Below are positions 1 to 11,982 of a stretch of DNA of 64,000 bases, piece by piece. Source of the DNA: Cranoglanis bouderius. Its lineage: Eukaryota > Chordata > Actinopteri > Siluriformes > Cranoglanididae. Below the pieces are notes generated by a model. The model was not told the origin of the DNA. It worked only from the letters and a program-made list of their open reading frames with translations, and did not search any database. The first letter of the stretch is position 1, and each line of letters opens with the position of its first letter. The translations under genes and the position numbers were made by a program. The DNA is taken from NCBI GenBank assembly GCA_023630585.1, contig CM042546.1, positions 11,391,310 to 11,455,309 of the forward strand. The letters run 5' to 3'.

Positions 1-64
1 AGTCGAACATACTTATGGTCTATCAGACTATTGTACGTCATGTCTGGAAAATTTTTGCCCTCAC

Positions 65-1775
65 CGCTGCGTGTCCTCTCTCGGGGGGCGTAGGGGAAGT
101 CCAGGGCTTTCTTTGCGTACTCAGCCAGCAGTGTGTCGATGTCCAGGTTGGTGATTCCTGCTTCCTGAGTCGGTAAAAGGTTCCGGAGGGTCGAGACGGC
201 GACTGACACCCAGTCCACCTTCAGGTTCATCAACAGCTGCTCCAGCATGAGCAGAGGATCCGCCAGCAGCTGGAAGTAGTCCTGCCGAGAAGCTTCCGGA
301 AGAGTCAGCAACACCTGGGGACGCAAAGTTAGGAAATACAATAATAAATTCTGCTTTATACAACTAGCATGCTAAAACTAACTGGACTTTCTTGCTAGGA
401 GGCGTGGCCTCTGTGCTTGTCACAGTAAAAGAGGCGTTCCAGTCCTCAAAGCTAACTTTTTTTTTTTGTTTGTTTGTTTAAGCTGAACTCGTTTTGCAAA
501 ACACTGGATCCAACCGTATCATATTGAAACAACACTGAATCGTACTGAATCGACTCACTGATCAAGTCTCGTAACATTGCATCTTCCCTGACAGAAAGAA
601 AACGCGCTCCTGGTTAGTGCCAAACATCTGCACACATGTATAAACATGCACACACACACACACCTTAGAGCCCAGGTGCAGGGCGTGTATGTGGCGTCTA
701 CGTGCTGGCGTCATCCGGCTCTGAAAGTGCAGCGTGAGGTAATCAGACAGGAAGTGGCAGGCGGCCAATCCGGGCCTCTGATCTAGTGCACGCTCGCTAA
801 CCTCCAGCGAATCAGAGAGGCCCTCGAGGAGCTAGAGCGAGGGAAAGAGGTAGTACATACATTACAGGTTTTTATGAATAATTCAGCCTATAAGTAATGT
901 TCTGCCTTTTTGTCAGAACGTTTGTGCACACTGTCGTACCTGGAAGGCGTCCTCGGTTCTCCCGTTCTCCAGCAGATGGAGCAGGTGTTCAGTCTGGAGC
1001 TGCAGTTTAGATTGCTCTGATACGGGATACAGCTGCACCCACTGAGCACACAAATCAAACTCCTGGTAACACACACACACACACACACACACACCCCAAA
1101 TGAATCAGTATAATGAGCACAAGCCACCTCACTTGAGCACAGAGATGAAATGTCTGCAGATGATCACAGTTTATTTAACCTAATTTATGAAGTATTGTCA
1201 GACTGACCCGTGTCTTCAGCAAAAGGGAGAACATGGACTCAGGGTTTCTGCTCGACTCCTCCTTCAACTCCTGCCACGTCTGCCATTCCAATGGAGACTG
1301 TAGGCTCAGCATCTACACCACACACACACACACGAACTTCAGGAGTGATGTTGAATGGGACGACAAATAAGACTACACTGTGACATCATTTAAAGCAACA
1401 CTGAGGTTAGCAAAAACTCAAATCCCTCTTCAGTGTTCCATACAAAGCCCACTCCCAAAACACACACACACACACACACACGTTTTACTAAGGTAGAATC
1501 TGAAGAGTGACTGGTAGTGAATATATGCCACAGATAGGTCCAAGGAGCGTAGTATGAGCCACACACACACACACACACCCTGTTGTACATGTCGAGTTCA
1601 TGTTTTTTCTGCCGCAGCTGGGGCGTGAGCGTGTGATCCGGGCTCGAGTCACTGAGGCAGAACTGCAGCAGCTCCAGGCAGCTGTGAAGAGGCCATCGCT
1701 CCAAACCCTGCAGCGCCACACGGGCTCGCAGCTCCCAGTCCTTCACCCGGAACAGCTGCTCTGTACCACACTCTC

Positions 1776-1811
<36 letters not shown>

Positions 1812-2899
1812 GAAAAAAGATTTGGAAACACACATTTACACTTAAACAGAATTATGGCCATGTCTTATACAACACTATTATCCCTCGATATATAATTGTA
1901 ATATGTTTGAGTACTACTCACAGTTTCATAATATTTACATATTCAAAGGCAAAAAAAAATACACACTTGAATGTTTAAGGACATGTTTTGCTCTCATTTG
2001 TTCTAACACTGTCCTGAATGTTCAGCGTGAATGAACAGATATAAGCTCGTACCCTCCAGGGTGGAGCAGGCGAGCAGTCTGTCCCGTAGCGCCCCCTTCT
2101 GGCTGCAGTTTTGCGCGTAGAGCTCCAGCAGGCTCAGCGCTCGGTTCAGGTCTCTGGTGCTCAAAGCTTGCTGGAAAGCTTCACTCACCATCGCCTGACC
2201 CGTTCCATCTTGAGACCCGGAGAAGAGCACGGCCACTGTGCCCGACTTCCTGCTCAGAGCTGCTCCAACGCCGTCCTCGGCCTCCGGGGACGACCCCAGC
2301 ACGGGCGCCGCCATGTCCGCTAGGAAGGCCTTGAGGATAGGGAAGGACGTGAGCAAAGCTTCGGCCTCTTTGGAGATCTGCTCCAAGTCCAGCGGAGCTT
2401 CTTTACGTCCAGCACTTCGAAAATACGAAGGCAGTCCGGGCCATGCAGAGGAGGCCACACGGGCGATCTCCACCCTACTCACACCGAGCAACGCCAGGAC
2501 AGCGACGAGCGGAGAGCGGGATTTCAGGAACGACAGAGCAGAGGCTGTGAGGAGGAAAGAGGACGACGACGATGACGATGAAGTTGAGGATAAAGACGAA
2601 GACGGAGAAGGAGGAGAGGTGGAGAGACTCGGAGAGACGCTGTTTTCGATCGACGCCTCAGATTCCGAGCTGGGTTCAGAGACGGCGGGAGGTTCGGAAA
2701 GGTCAACGGTGAGAGTTCGCTCCTGAGCGTGCTGATGGAGGAGAGAGGCGATGCTGGATGGGCAGAAAGCTCCTCCGTCGGCTCCTGCACCCTTCATGGA
2801 GGGAGGGACCCAGAGAGGGAGCGGATCACAGCAGCGCTGCACTATGACCTGCTGGACGTTTACATGCAGACCCTCCTGATGCAGCAGAGACAGTAACCT

Positions 2900-2956
<57 letters not shown>

Positions 2957-3454
2957 CATGGAAGGAAGACTCACACTGATCTTCACCAACTTTAAAAAAC
3001 ATTTTCTTTAAGTGATCAAAATAAATTAACAAATTTTTTTTAAAAACGATCAAATGGATATAAAAACCCAAGAAAAAAAATTATATTAGAAAATAGAAAA
3101 TTATTTATCTATGAACGGTCATTTTATTCTGAGTAATTAGATGTTAATCGCTAATTATTTAATATGTTAATTAGTTAATTGAGTATCACATTTGTTTACA
3201 GTTTTGTTTGTGATTAATATTTATTAAGTGTTACTAATTTCCTTTTTAATTTTTTTATAATATATTTTAAATAAATAATTGCTTTTTCTGTTTTGTAGCA
3301 CTTTCCCTGCTGCAAAGTAAATAAAATAAATCAGATTGTTGTACCTGTCGGGTGTGACCTGTCTATCGAAGAGTAGGTGTGAGAGGAGCTGATGTGGCGA
3401 CTGCAGTAGCACGAGCAGAGGATTCCCCAGTTTCACTGCCGAACTCTGATCTGA

Positions 3455-3535
<81 letters not shown>

Positions 3536-6500
3536 GCACATGCAGCAGGTGAATATAATGTTATCTTATGTAAATCCTATGACTTCTACCAAACACTTTC
3601 TAAAGATCAAATGTGGAATAAAGTTCTGCATTAAAAAAAACAACAACTCACCTTCGGAGCCCAGGCTGCGCACCAGCACCGACGCCAGCATATTGATATA
3701 ATCCAGGAAGCTGCGCATGTAATCTGGCCTACTGGTGGCACCGTCCAGCTCGATAGGACACAGCTGGTCCAGGGAGCGCAGCAGCTGTTTCATAGCAGAG
3801 CGGACGGGGTGCGAGTCGAGCTCGGACTGCTTCAGGCCTGCCTGCTCCAACAGAGACGCCAGGACAGAGCTGGCCGACTGACTCTCACCTACAGCAGGCA
3901 AATCACAGAGCAGACAGTAAACTGTTTGGGATTACAAGACACATCATTCCCTCCTAAATAATCTCTCTAGACAGACAGACAGAATTTTAGTTTTGGTTTA
4001 GTCGAGTTTAGTGTTTGTCTTGTTAGTGGTGCTGCAGTTTACTGCGACGTTGTTAACTGCATTCTGTGTTAACTGCATGAAGGAAAGAATGAAGATACAA
4101 AAAAAATCACTAATTTATTAAATAAATGTTGAGCTCGTACCGGCCATGTCGAGGGCGGAGGTCAGAGTCTGCAGTGTGACCTCGAGGCGCTGGACGAGCA
4201 TGAGGCGGGAGGCGATGGCTTCCTCCGTGAGGGACGAGTGACTACAGAGGAGGACTTCCTGAGCGCTGCAGCCGAACGGAGGCATGACTCCACCCTCGTC
4301 TCTGTTAGAGTCTTTTACAGAGAAAGAGAGGGAAGTTGATATACAGTACCACTGCGTTGGTACACCTCTCTGTTTCATCATCCCATTTATGAGCACATTT
4401 ATTAGATGTATATATGAATCCATTGTTGTTCACAGATGCAGTACTGTGCAATAGTATTGGGCACATGCAAAGAAAAAAAAACAAAACGTAAAGAGCAGTA
4501 AACAATAGTAAATGAAACAAAGTCAATATTTCGTGTGACAAAAAAAATGTTTAAAACAATTAAAATAAAAACAGTAGTCTCCGGTACAATGTGTGCAGTT
4601 TTATAAGGAAATGAGCTGGTAAGTTTTATTGAGCATCCTGCAGAACCAGCCACAGTTCTTCTGGACACTTTGACTTTCGCACTCGCTTCTTATTTTTGCA
4701 GCGAAACCTAGCCTAAAAAATAGCCTAAAACTTTTGCACAGTATAACAGTACTGTACAACGAAAAAGGAGCAACACAATATGAATGCTTGTGTACCTGAT
4801 TTGGGTGGCGCTTTGCTGGTCGTTGTTCTGGTGAGTATTTTACTGATCTGCTGCAGTACAGAAGGAAAACCCCGAACGCCTTCAGGATGATGAACGTCTG
4901 GGTCCAGTGTGATACCTGCGGTTGAAAACAGAAATAATGTACAAGTCAATGGATTGAAGGGGGAATGAGGGTGTGGCCTCTGTGCCTATGAGTCTAAGTT
5001 AAGGAGGTGTGGCCTCTGTGCCTCTCAATTATGGAGGTGTAGCCACTGTCCCTCTCAGTAAAGGAGGTGTGGCCTCTGTGCCTCTTTGTAAATGAGGTGC
5101 AGACACTGGGTGCTTCTCAATACTCAAACTGATGCTTCCTTGTTTCCTCGCTCCTCCGTCCTCCAGCCCGGCGTTCTTTCTGTACCTCACACTCGAACAC
5201 ACACACACAGACACACACGCACGCACCTCGACTCTCCAGCGAGGTGTGCAGTCTCCGCTCAGCCGTCTCCAGAAGCTGCCGTGAGCTCTTCCACAGCTGG
5301 CACTGGCAGCAGGCCAGGTCAAAAGCGGCCATGCCAGCCGGACTCAGTTCCTCCAGCAGGGGGCGCAGGGGGTCTGAGGGGTCAGAGAGAGGGTGAGAGA
5401 GCCAGTAGTTCTCCTCCAGACAGGCCAGAGGGCGAGAGGGAGAGCTCAGGAGGCGGTCAGCCACGTCGGATATGGAGTAGAACGCCATGCCTGAAGCGGA
5501 GAGAGCGAGTGTGTTAGAGGCATGAAGGGTCAAATCATACACCAATTGTCCGATTCCGAGTCTGAGCCGTATTAACACGGTACGTGCATACCTGCTGCAG
5601 CTGCGTTGCCGATGCTCTGCAGAGTGGATCTGCTACTACTGCCCAGGCGGCTCCGTCCCGGTCCCGTCACCCCGACTGACCCCAGACCTTCCAAGGAGGA
5701 CGATAACGAAGAAAGGGACTGGCTCTCGATCTTCTGCTCGACCTGAGCGAGTTCAGACAGAACCTCGTGGTAACGCTCCATGAAGAGAAGCTCCCCACAG
5801 CATGGTGCGTTCTCCAGCCCGAACATCAGCATCACCTACACAAACACACACACACACACACACACAAACACACAATCTAGGTGTTGCACAAAACAGTTTA
5901 CATCCTGTAGTAGTGTTCTACATAGTGTAGCAGTGTAGAGAATAGTGTGTAGGGAACCTGATGAGCCTCCACGTAGTTTCCTCTGCGTATGCAGGAGATC
6001 AGGAGAGACTCGGGAGGGGAGAGCATGGAGGGAACGAGCCAGCTGTGAGGTCCTCCACACAAACACACTTCATACTCCACACTCACTGGCACGGTGCCAC
6101 CACTGCCATCTTGAAAAACACAGAAAACACACTCTGAGATGAACTCAGCATTTTTAACTGCCAAAATTATCAGATAAATCTGTAAATATCAGAAACTGAG
6201 ATATAAACCAAAAAAAGTTGCATGTTTACATGCAGTCCATTAAATGATACCTTAAACATGTTTCATTCTTTTTTTTTTTTAATTACTAGACACTAACAGA
6301 AATGAGTAAATCCACAGCTAAGAAACATAAACTAAACTAATCATGTAAAAAATTAAAAATATAAAAAACAAACTAAGGTTACAAACTTGAAACATTGGTT
6401 TAGATTAAAGAGGGAGGATTACAGCACGCTGTTGTTTGGGAGTTACGCTTATGAATCACGTGTCTGTGACTCCAACCTGAAGCGCTGGTGCTGATCTCTC

Positions 6501-6641
6501 CGTTCTGTCGTTCGGAGGTCATGCGTCGCTCAGGACGACGGCGATGCGATCGCTTCTTCTTCCTGACACCAGAAACACCGCTGCTGCTGCGCCTCAGAGG
6601 GAGAGCCGAGTTCACGCCTGGGGAGGGCATAGCTGGACCAC

Positions 6642-6709
<68 letters not shown>

Positions 6710-9700
6710 ACTTGACTTTGCTGACAGTAAAGATTTCTTGTTGGTGTTATTTAACCACAATTATTCTATATTGAATACAGTGGGTATAGAAAAGAATCAC
6801 CCCCTTTAAAATATTTGCATTTGCTTTTCAGCCTGAAATGAAGGCGGACACAGTTTTTGTTTTATCCAGCTGTATTTACTCAGTGCAACTTATAACATCC
6901 AAATGAAAGATATAACACCAACATGTCAGAAAAAAATAATTAATAAATAAAAAAACAGAATCACTGAGTTGGAAAAAGGATCACCCCCTTGCTTTAATTT
7001 GCCTTAATTTTTTTTAATTACAGCCTTTAGTCTGTTGGGATATGTCTCTACTAACTTTGCACATCTAGACTTTGCAATATTTGCCCACTCTTCTTTGCAG
7101 AACTGCTCAAGTTCAGTTAAATTTGATGGTGTCCGTTTGTGGCCTCAGAATCTTCAAGGTGCGTTTTGGCAAAGCTCAGTCGTGGGTGGCTTTTTTCTTG
7201 CAACCCTCCCATACAAGTCACATTTGTGGAGAATTTGTGATATTGTTGTCACATGCACACCATGACCACTCTTTGTCATAAATTCCTGCAACTGCTTCAG
7301 AGTTACTGTAGGCCTCTTGGTAGCCTCTCTGACCAGTTTCCTCCTGGCTCTTTCATCCAGTTTGGAGCGACGTCCTGATCCAGGGAGGGTCTGTGTTGTA
7401 CCAAATACCTTCCACTTCTTAATAATAGACTTCACTGTGCTTCTAGGCATTGATAAAGCCTTTGAATTTTTTTTCTTTGTATCCGTCTCCTGACTTGTGC
7501 CTGTCCACAACTTTATCCCGGAGATCTTTTGACAGTGCCTTGCCACCCATAGTTGATTGTTTGCTTCAGTTGCACTACAAAATGCTCCAGGAAAGCTTTT
7601 TCATGCTGAGCTAATCAAAATGACCACAGCTGATCACAGTTGAAAGTCAAATGGCTTTGTGTGTCATTGAGAAGGTGATTAGATACACCTGATTTTTAGG
7701 GGGGGGGGGGGGGGGGGGGGTGATCCTTTTTCCAACTCAGTGGATTTTTATTATTTTTATTTTTATTTTTCTGACATGTCGGTGTTATATATTTCACTTG
7801 GATGTTATAAGTTGCACTGAGTAAATACAGCTGGATAAAACAAAAACTGTGTCCATCTTCATTTCAGGCTGAAAAGCAACAAAATGTGATTATTTTAAAG
7901 GGGGGTGATTCTTTTCTATACCCACTGTATCTATTCACTATATTTGCTCACTACATAGGGCATAATTTAACAACTCCCGTCAACTTGTCAGTCTTAGCAA
8001 ATGCGGTGTGGCCTATGTGCCTCTCAGTCTTAGTGAAGGAGGTGTGACCAATGTGCTTGTCAGTCTTAGCAAAAGAGACGTGGCCAATGTGCTTGTCAGT
8101 CTTAGCGAAGGAGGCGTGGCCGATGTGCTTGTCAGTCTTAGTGAAGGAGGTGTGACCAATGTGCTTGTCAGTCTTAGCAAAAGAGACGTGGCCAATGTGC
8201 TTGTCAGTCTTAGCAAAAGAGACGTGGCCAATGTGCTTGTCAGTCTTAGTGAAGGAGGCGTGGCCGATGTGCTTGTCAGTCTTAGTGAAGGAGGTGTGAC
8301 CAATGTGCTTGTCAGTCTTAGCAAAAGAGGCATGGCCAATGTGCTTGTCAGTCTTAGTGAAGGAGGTGTGACCAATGTGCTTGTCAGTCTTAGTGAAGGA
8401 GGCGTGGCCTCAGTATCAGTGATCTTTTTGCTTGTATGTCCAAGGGAATAACATTTTATTACACTGAAACTGCACTAAATAGTATATTATAAATAATATA
8501 TAGAATATATATAAATAATATATTCACTCTTAGCTGATGTTTTATGCGTCAGATTGTTGTAAAAACCTCTAAAATAAATAAGCAAAGACCACAATGCATG
8601 TATTATCTATATGAAATATAAACAATTTCACATGACTCACCACTCGGGTTCCCCTGATTGGTGGTGACGATCTGCAGCCTCCAGTGAGCCTCGGCCGTGT
8701 GTTTGGAGAGCCTCTGTAAGCGAGAGCTGAACGTCTCCACTGTAACCGAGCAGCCCAGACTCTGAGCCAGCTCTGCCTCGGCCTCCAGCGCCCTCCCCGG
8801 GGCACATATTCCCTCCAGTCCCTCTCTGAGGAGCCGCAGGACTCCCTCCATCGTACCAGGGTCAAGCAGGAAGCCGCGGCAGCCCGACGTCACCTGACCA
8901 GGCTTAACACTCGCAGAACACGCGCCCTTCTCTACACGCGCTGCTCTTTCGCTGTTCTGTTCTTTGAGCTTCTCTTCATTGCTGCTGCTCCGTTTCCTCT
9001 CCGTGTCGGAGTGATGCGGCTCGGCAAAGTCAGAGAAGGACAAGAAAAGTAGCGAGAAGACGTTCTCCAGGAGCTCCAAGCGAAACATCGTAGGAACCGC
9101 TTCCAAGTAGAGCTGACACTCTGAGATGTAATGCTGAAACAGGGACGAGTGACCTGGGGGGAGAAGTTACCATTTTATGTATAATTGTTGCCATGGTAAT
9201 GCAAATTTCTGCTAGTGTCTTGGCTATAAAAGTCGCACACAACAGACATCTTTCTATTACATTTGCATATTCTTCACTTTTCACTATTCACTGTACACAC
9301 CTTCAGCCTGTTCCTTCTGCGGTACCTGTGCCGAGCCCAAGTCCGAGCAGCTGACACGCGTGTTCACACACACGGCGTAGACGGCGTATTTCATGGCACA
9401 GAAGCCCCTGAACAAGGTGATGTTGCGCTGGACGCAGGTGCTCTGAGCGTCTCCAGACAAAGAGTCTCCTTGAAAACAGTATAAAGTATAAAGTAGAGTC
9501 AGGTGTTGAATTCTGGATTCTGATTGGTCAGAAGGGGTCGGTTAATTTTCTATAACAGCAGTACAGTAGTGATGCATGCTTTCAATAGTAAACGCATAAA
9601 CAGAAGTTGACAAGACAAGCTGTTTGTTTTATTCCTGTTACACCACAGCAATTACTATGATTACAAATTTCTATTTGCATACTGCAGCTTTTTCTGACAT

Positions 9701-10165
9701 ACCAGTATTGGGTATGCATGCACGTGTGTGTGTGTGTGTGTGTGTGTGTTACCTGCAGCCTGCAGCAGCTCCAGCACTCTGTGCTCTTCATACTTGGCCA
9801 GAGGAATGAGTGAGTGCAGCACATAGAGAGCAGAGTGATGATCCAGATTGTGCAGCTGAGACAGCAAGGCCTCATGGGAGATCTCGCTGTTCACACAGAG
9901 TCAGAATTTGTATTTTAAAAAATGCAGAAATCTGAATTTGAATGTTATTTTGATTGGGATTCTCCCCTACATTCTGTGTACGAGTCATCCACTCACACAA
10001 ACACACACACACACACACTGTGGTTAAGTGAATGATCTGGGCGATTGAATGCTGTTTAGAAATATATGTTTGCTTCATTATTTTGGGTTGAACTTCAATC
10101 ATGTATCTCCAAGCCTCGAAATTCAGTTTCAGATCAGTCAGTCACAAAGCTAAGAGTTTAATATG

Positions 10166-10205
<40 letters not shown>

Positions 10206-10829
10206 TGTGTGTGAGAAGTACTCACGGGTTGTTTTTGGCACACCACTCCAACACCCTTAACTGAGATGAGAGGACGTTTGCAAACTCGCTGAGGACAGTG
10301 TCTTTGGCCTACACACACACACACACACACACACGACTATACAGCGTGAGTAAAGTGACAAAAACACTACACTGGATACACGCTCAATTTTTTTCCAGAT
10401 AGACAGATTTCATTTAAACCAAGGTAAAACATTTAAGGTGGAACATTTGCAGTGGTGGCTCGATGGTAAGAGCTCTGGACTACTGATCGGAAAGTTGCGA
10501 GTTTGAATCCCAGCAGCTCCTACTGATGGGTCCTTGAGCAAGTCAACTGCTCAGCTCAACTGTAAGTCACTTTGGATAAAAGTGTCTGCCAAATGAATAA
10601 ATATAGATCAACGTACACTTTGGCAGTCCACCTTAAATTTACATAGGCTACAACTGTGAACACAGAAGTTTCTATTGGAAATAGAAAATATTGATTGTAG
10701 TATTTCACCACAACATCTTTAAAAAAGATAAAGCATCTTATCTACTTCCTGCTTTAAACACCCTCATTGAATTCCTCTCACAATTCCAAAGAGCAGCACA
10801 AATTTTCCTTTACAGTGCAGAGAAAAAAG

Positions 10830-10873
<44 letters not shown>

Positions 10874-11937
10874 ACACAGACACACACAGACACACACAGA
10901 CACACACACAGACACACACACAGACACACACACAGACACACACACAGACACACACACAGACACACACACAGACACACACACAGACACGTCTGGGCCTGCT
11001 CAGCATGGGTACAGAGCATGGGAGGATGTTAAATGCTTTACTGCATCATGTAGTACACCTTTTAGGTTTTCCACCATTTTTTCTTTCAATTTAAGGAGTT
11101 TATTTCCTGACCTGTTGTTGGTGCAGAATCCTGAGGAGCCCCTGGGCAGAGTCAAGGCTCCGGCAGTGTTTCCATCCCAGCAAAAGAAGGAGGCGAGACA
11201 GCGGCTGAAACTCCGCCCCAAGCAACGCCTCCAGTTTAGAAAACTCCTCCTTCTTTATGAGGTCAAGCCCCGTGACCTACCAACAAAACCACAAAAGATG
11301 AGTCACAGATGAGTGACTTAATAACAGAAACTGTAAAAATGGGGTAAAACATGAATATAATTATCACATAATTCCATTTTTGTTTATAAAAACTATCCAA
11401 TTTACAGAACGTTCTCACCTCACCAAGCCGAGAATAATTTTTAATACTGCATATTGTGCAGTGGCTGTTTGGAGTGTGTTTAGTAAAACACTCAATAGGG
11501 AGAGTGGATGAAGGAGAGTGGACAAGTGGATGAGAGAGAGCAGACGAGTGAACAAGAGAGAGTGGATGAGTGGACGAGGGAGAGTGCATGAGTAGATGAG
11601 GGAGAGTGGAAGAGGGAGAGTGGATGAGTGGATGAGTTAGAGTGGACGAGGGAGAGTGCATGAGTAGATAAGGGAGAGTGGACAAGTGGATGAGGGAGAG
11701 TGGACAAGTGGATGAGGGAGAGTGGACGAGGGAGAGTGGACAAGTGGATGAGGGAGAGTGGATGAGTGGACGAGTGGATGGGTGGATGAGGGGTAAGGAC
11801 TCTTACCAGAACCTGCTCCAGAAAGTGCTTTCCACTGCTCAAACACTCAAAGTAGATGGCTTTCCAAGCTGCATGACGGTCACCATGACAACACAGGCCA
11901 AGCATGAGCCTCTCGGCTTCAGGTAAGTCCACTGAGA

Positions 11938-11982
<45 letters not shown>

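Larger units (their letters stand above)
6778..7927 (-). mobile_element. Tc1-like DNA transposon, internally deleted, with long terminal inverted repeats
   Basis: The ends are perfect mirror copies: CAGTGGGTATAGAAAAGAAT at the left and its reverse complement at the right, flanked by TA on both sides (6776-6777 and 7928-7929), the Tc1/mariner target duplication. The inverted repeats extend about 200 bases and carry an inner repeat of the GATC(A/C)CCCC outer motif (near 6980 and 7720), as in Tc1 elements with IR/DR structure. A 22-base G run marks the inner edge of the right repeat. The element lies in a zfyve26 intron, antisense to nothing coding, and the flanking exons are unaffected. Confidence 0.92.

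Noticed and set aside
1390..1833. Cys-Val-Cys-Val-rich open frames here and at many other places
   Set aside because: Translations of (TG)n or (AC)n microsatellites that run through or beside true exons.
2238..2726. Open frame of 162 codons on the plus strand with an acidic run
   Set aside because: It is the exact antisense of the 845-base zfyve26 exon; the acidic run mirrors its serine codons.
4141..4301. Acceptor for the zfyve26 exon at CTAACAG
   Set aside because: The phase does not match the previous exon. The acceptor ten bases upstream (GTAAAAG) keeps the frame.
8008..8451. 147-codon open frame with 12-residue repeats, and its 120-codon antisense partner
   Set aside because: The open frames follow from the 36-base period of the minisatellite. 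There is no start context or non-repeat domain.
10451..10608. Possible tRNA gene from its A and B boxes
   Set aside because: No cloverleaf can be drawn and the shared SINE tail is present; the same holds for the copies at 26.3, 30.0 and 56.1 kb.
10691..11312. Open frames of 113 and 181 codons rich in Thr-His and Asp-Thr-His
   Set aside because: Translation of the interrupted (AC)n array, then antisense of zfyve26 exon 11112-11276.
11263..11980. Ser/Thr/Leu/Pro/His-rich open frames, mucin-like at first sight
   Set aside because: They translate a minisatellite next to zfyve26 exon 11807-11931 and show no signal peptide or real domain.
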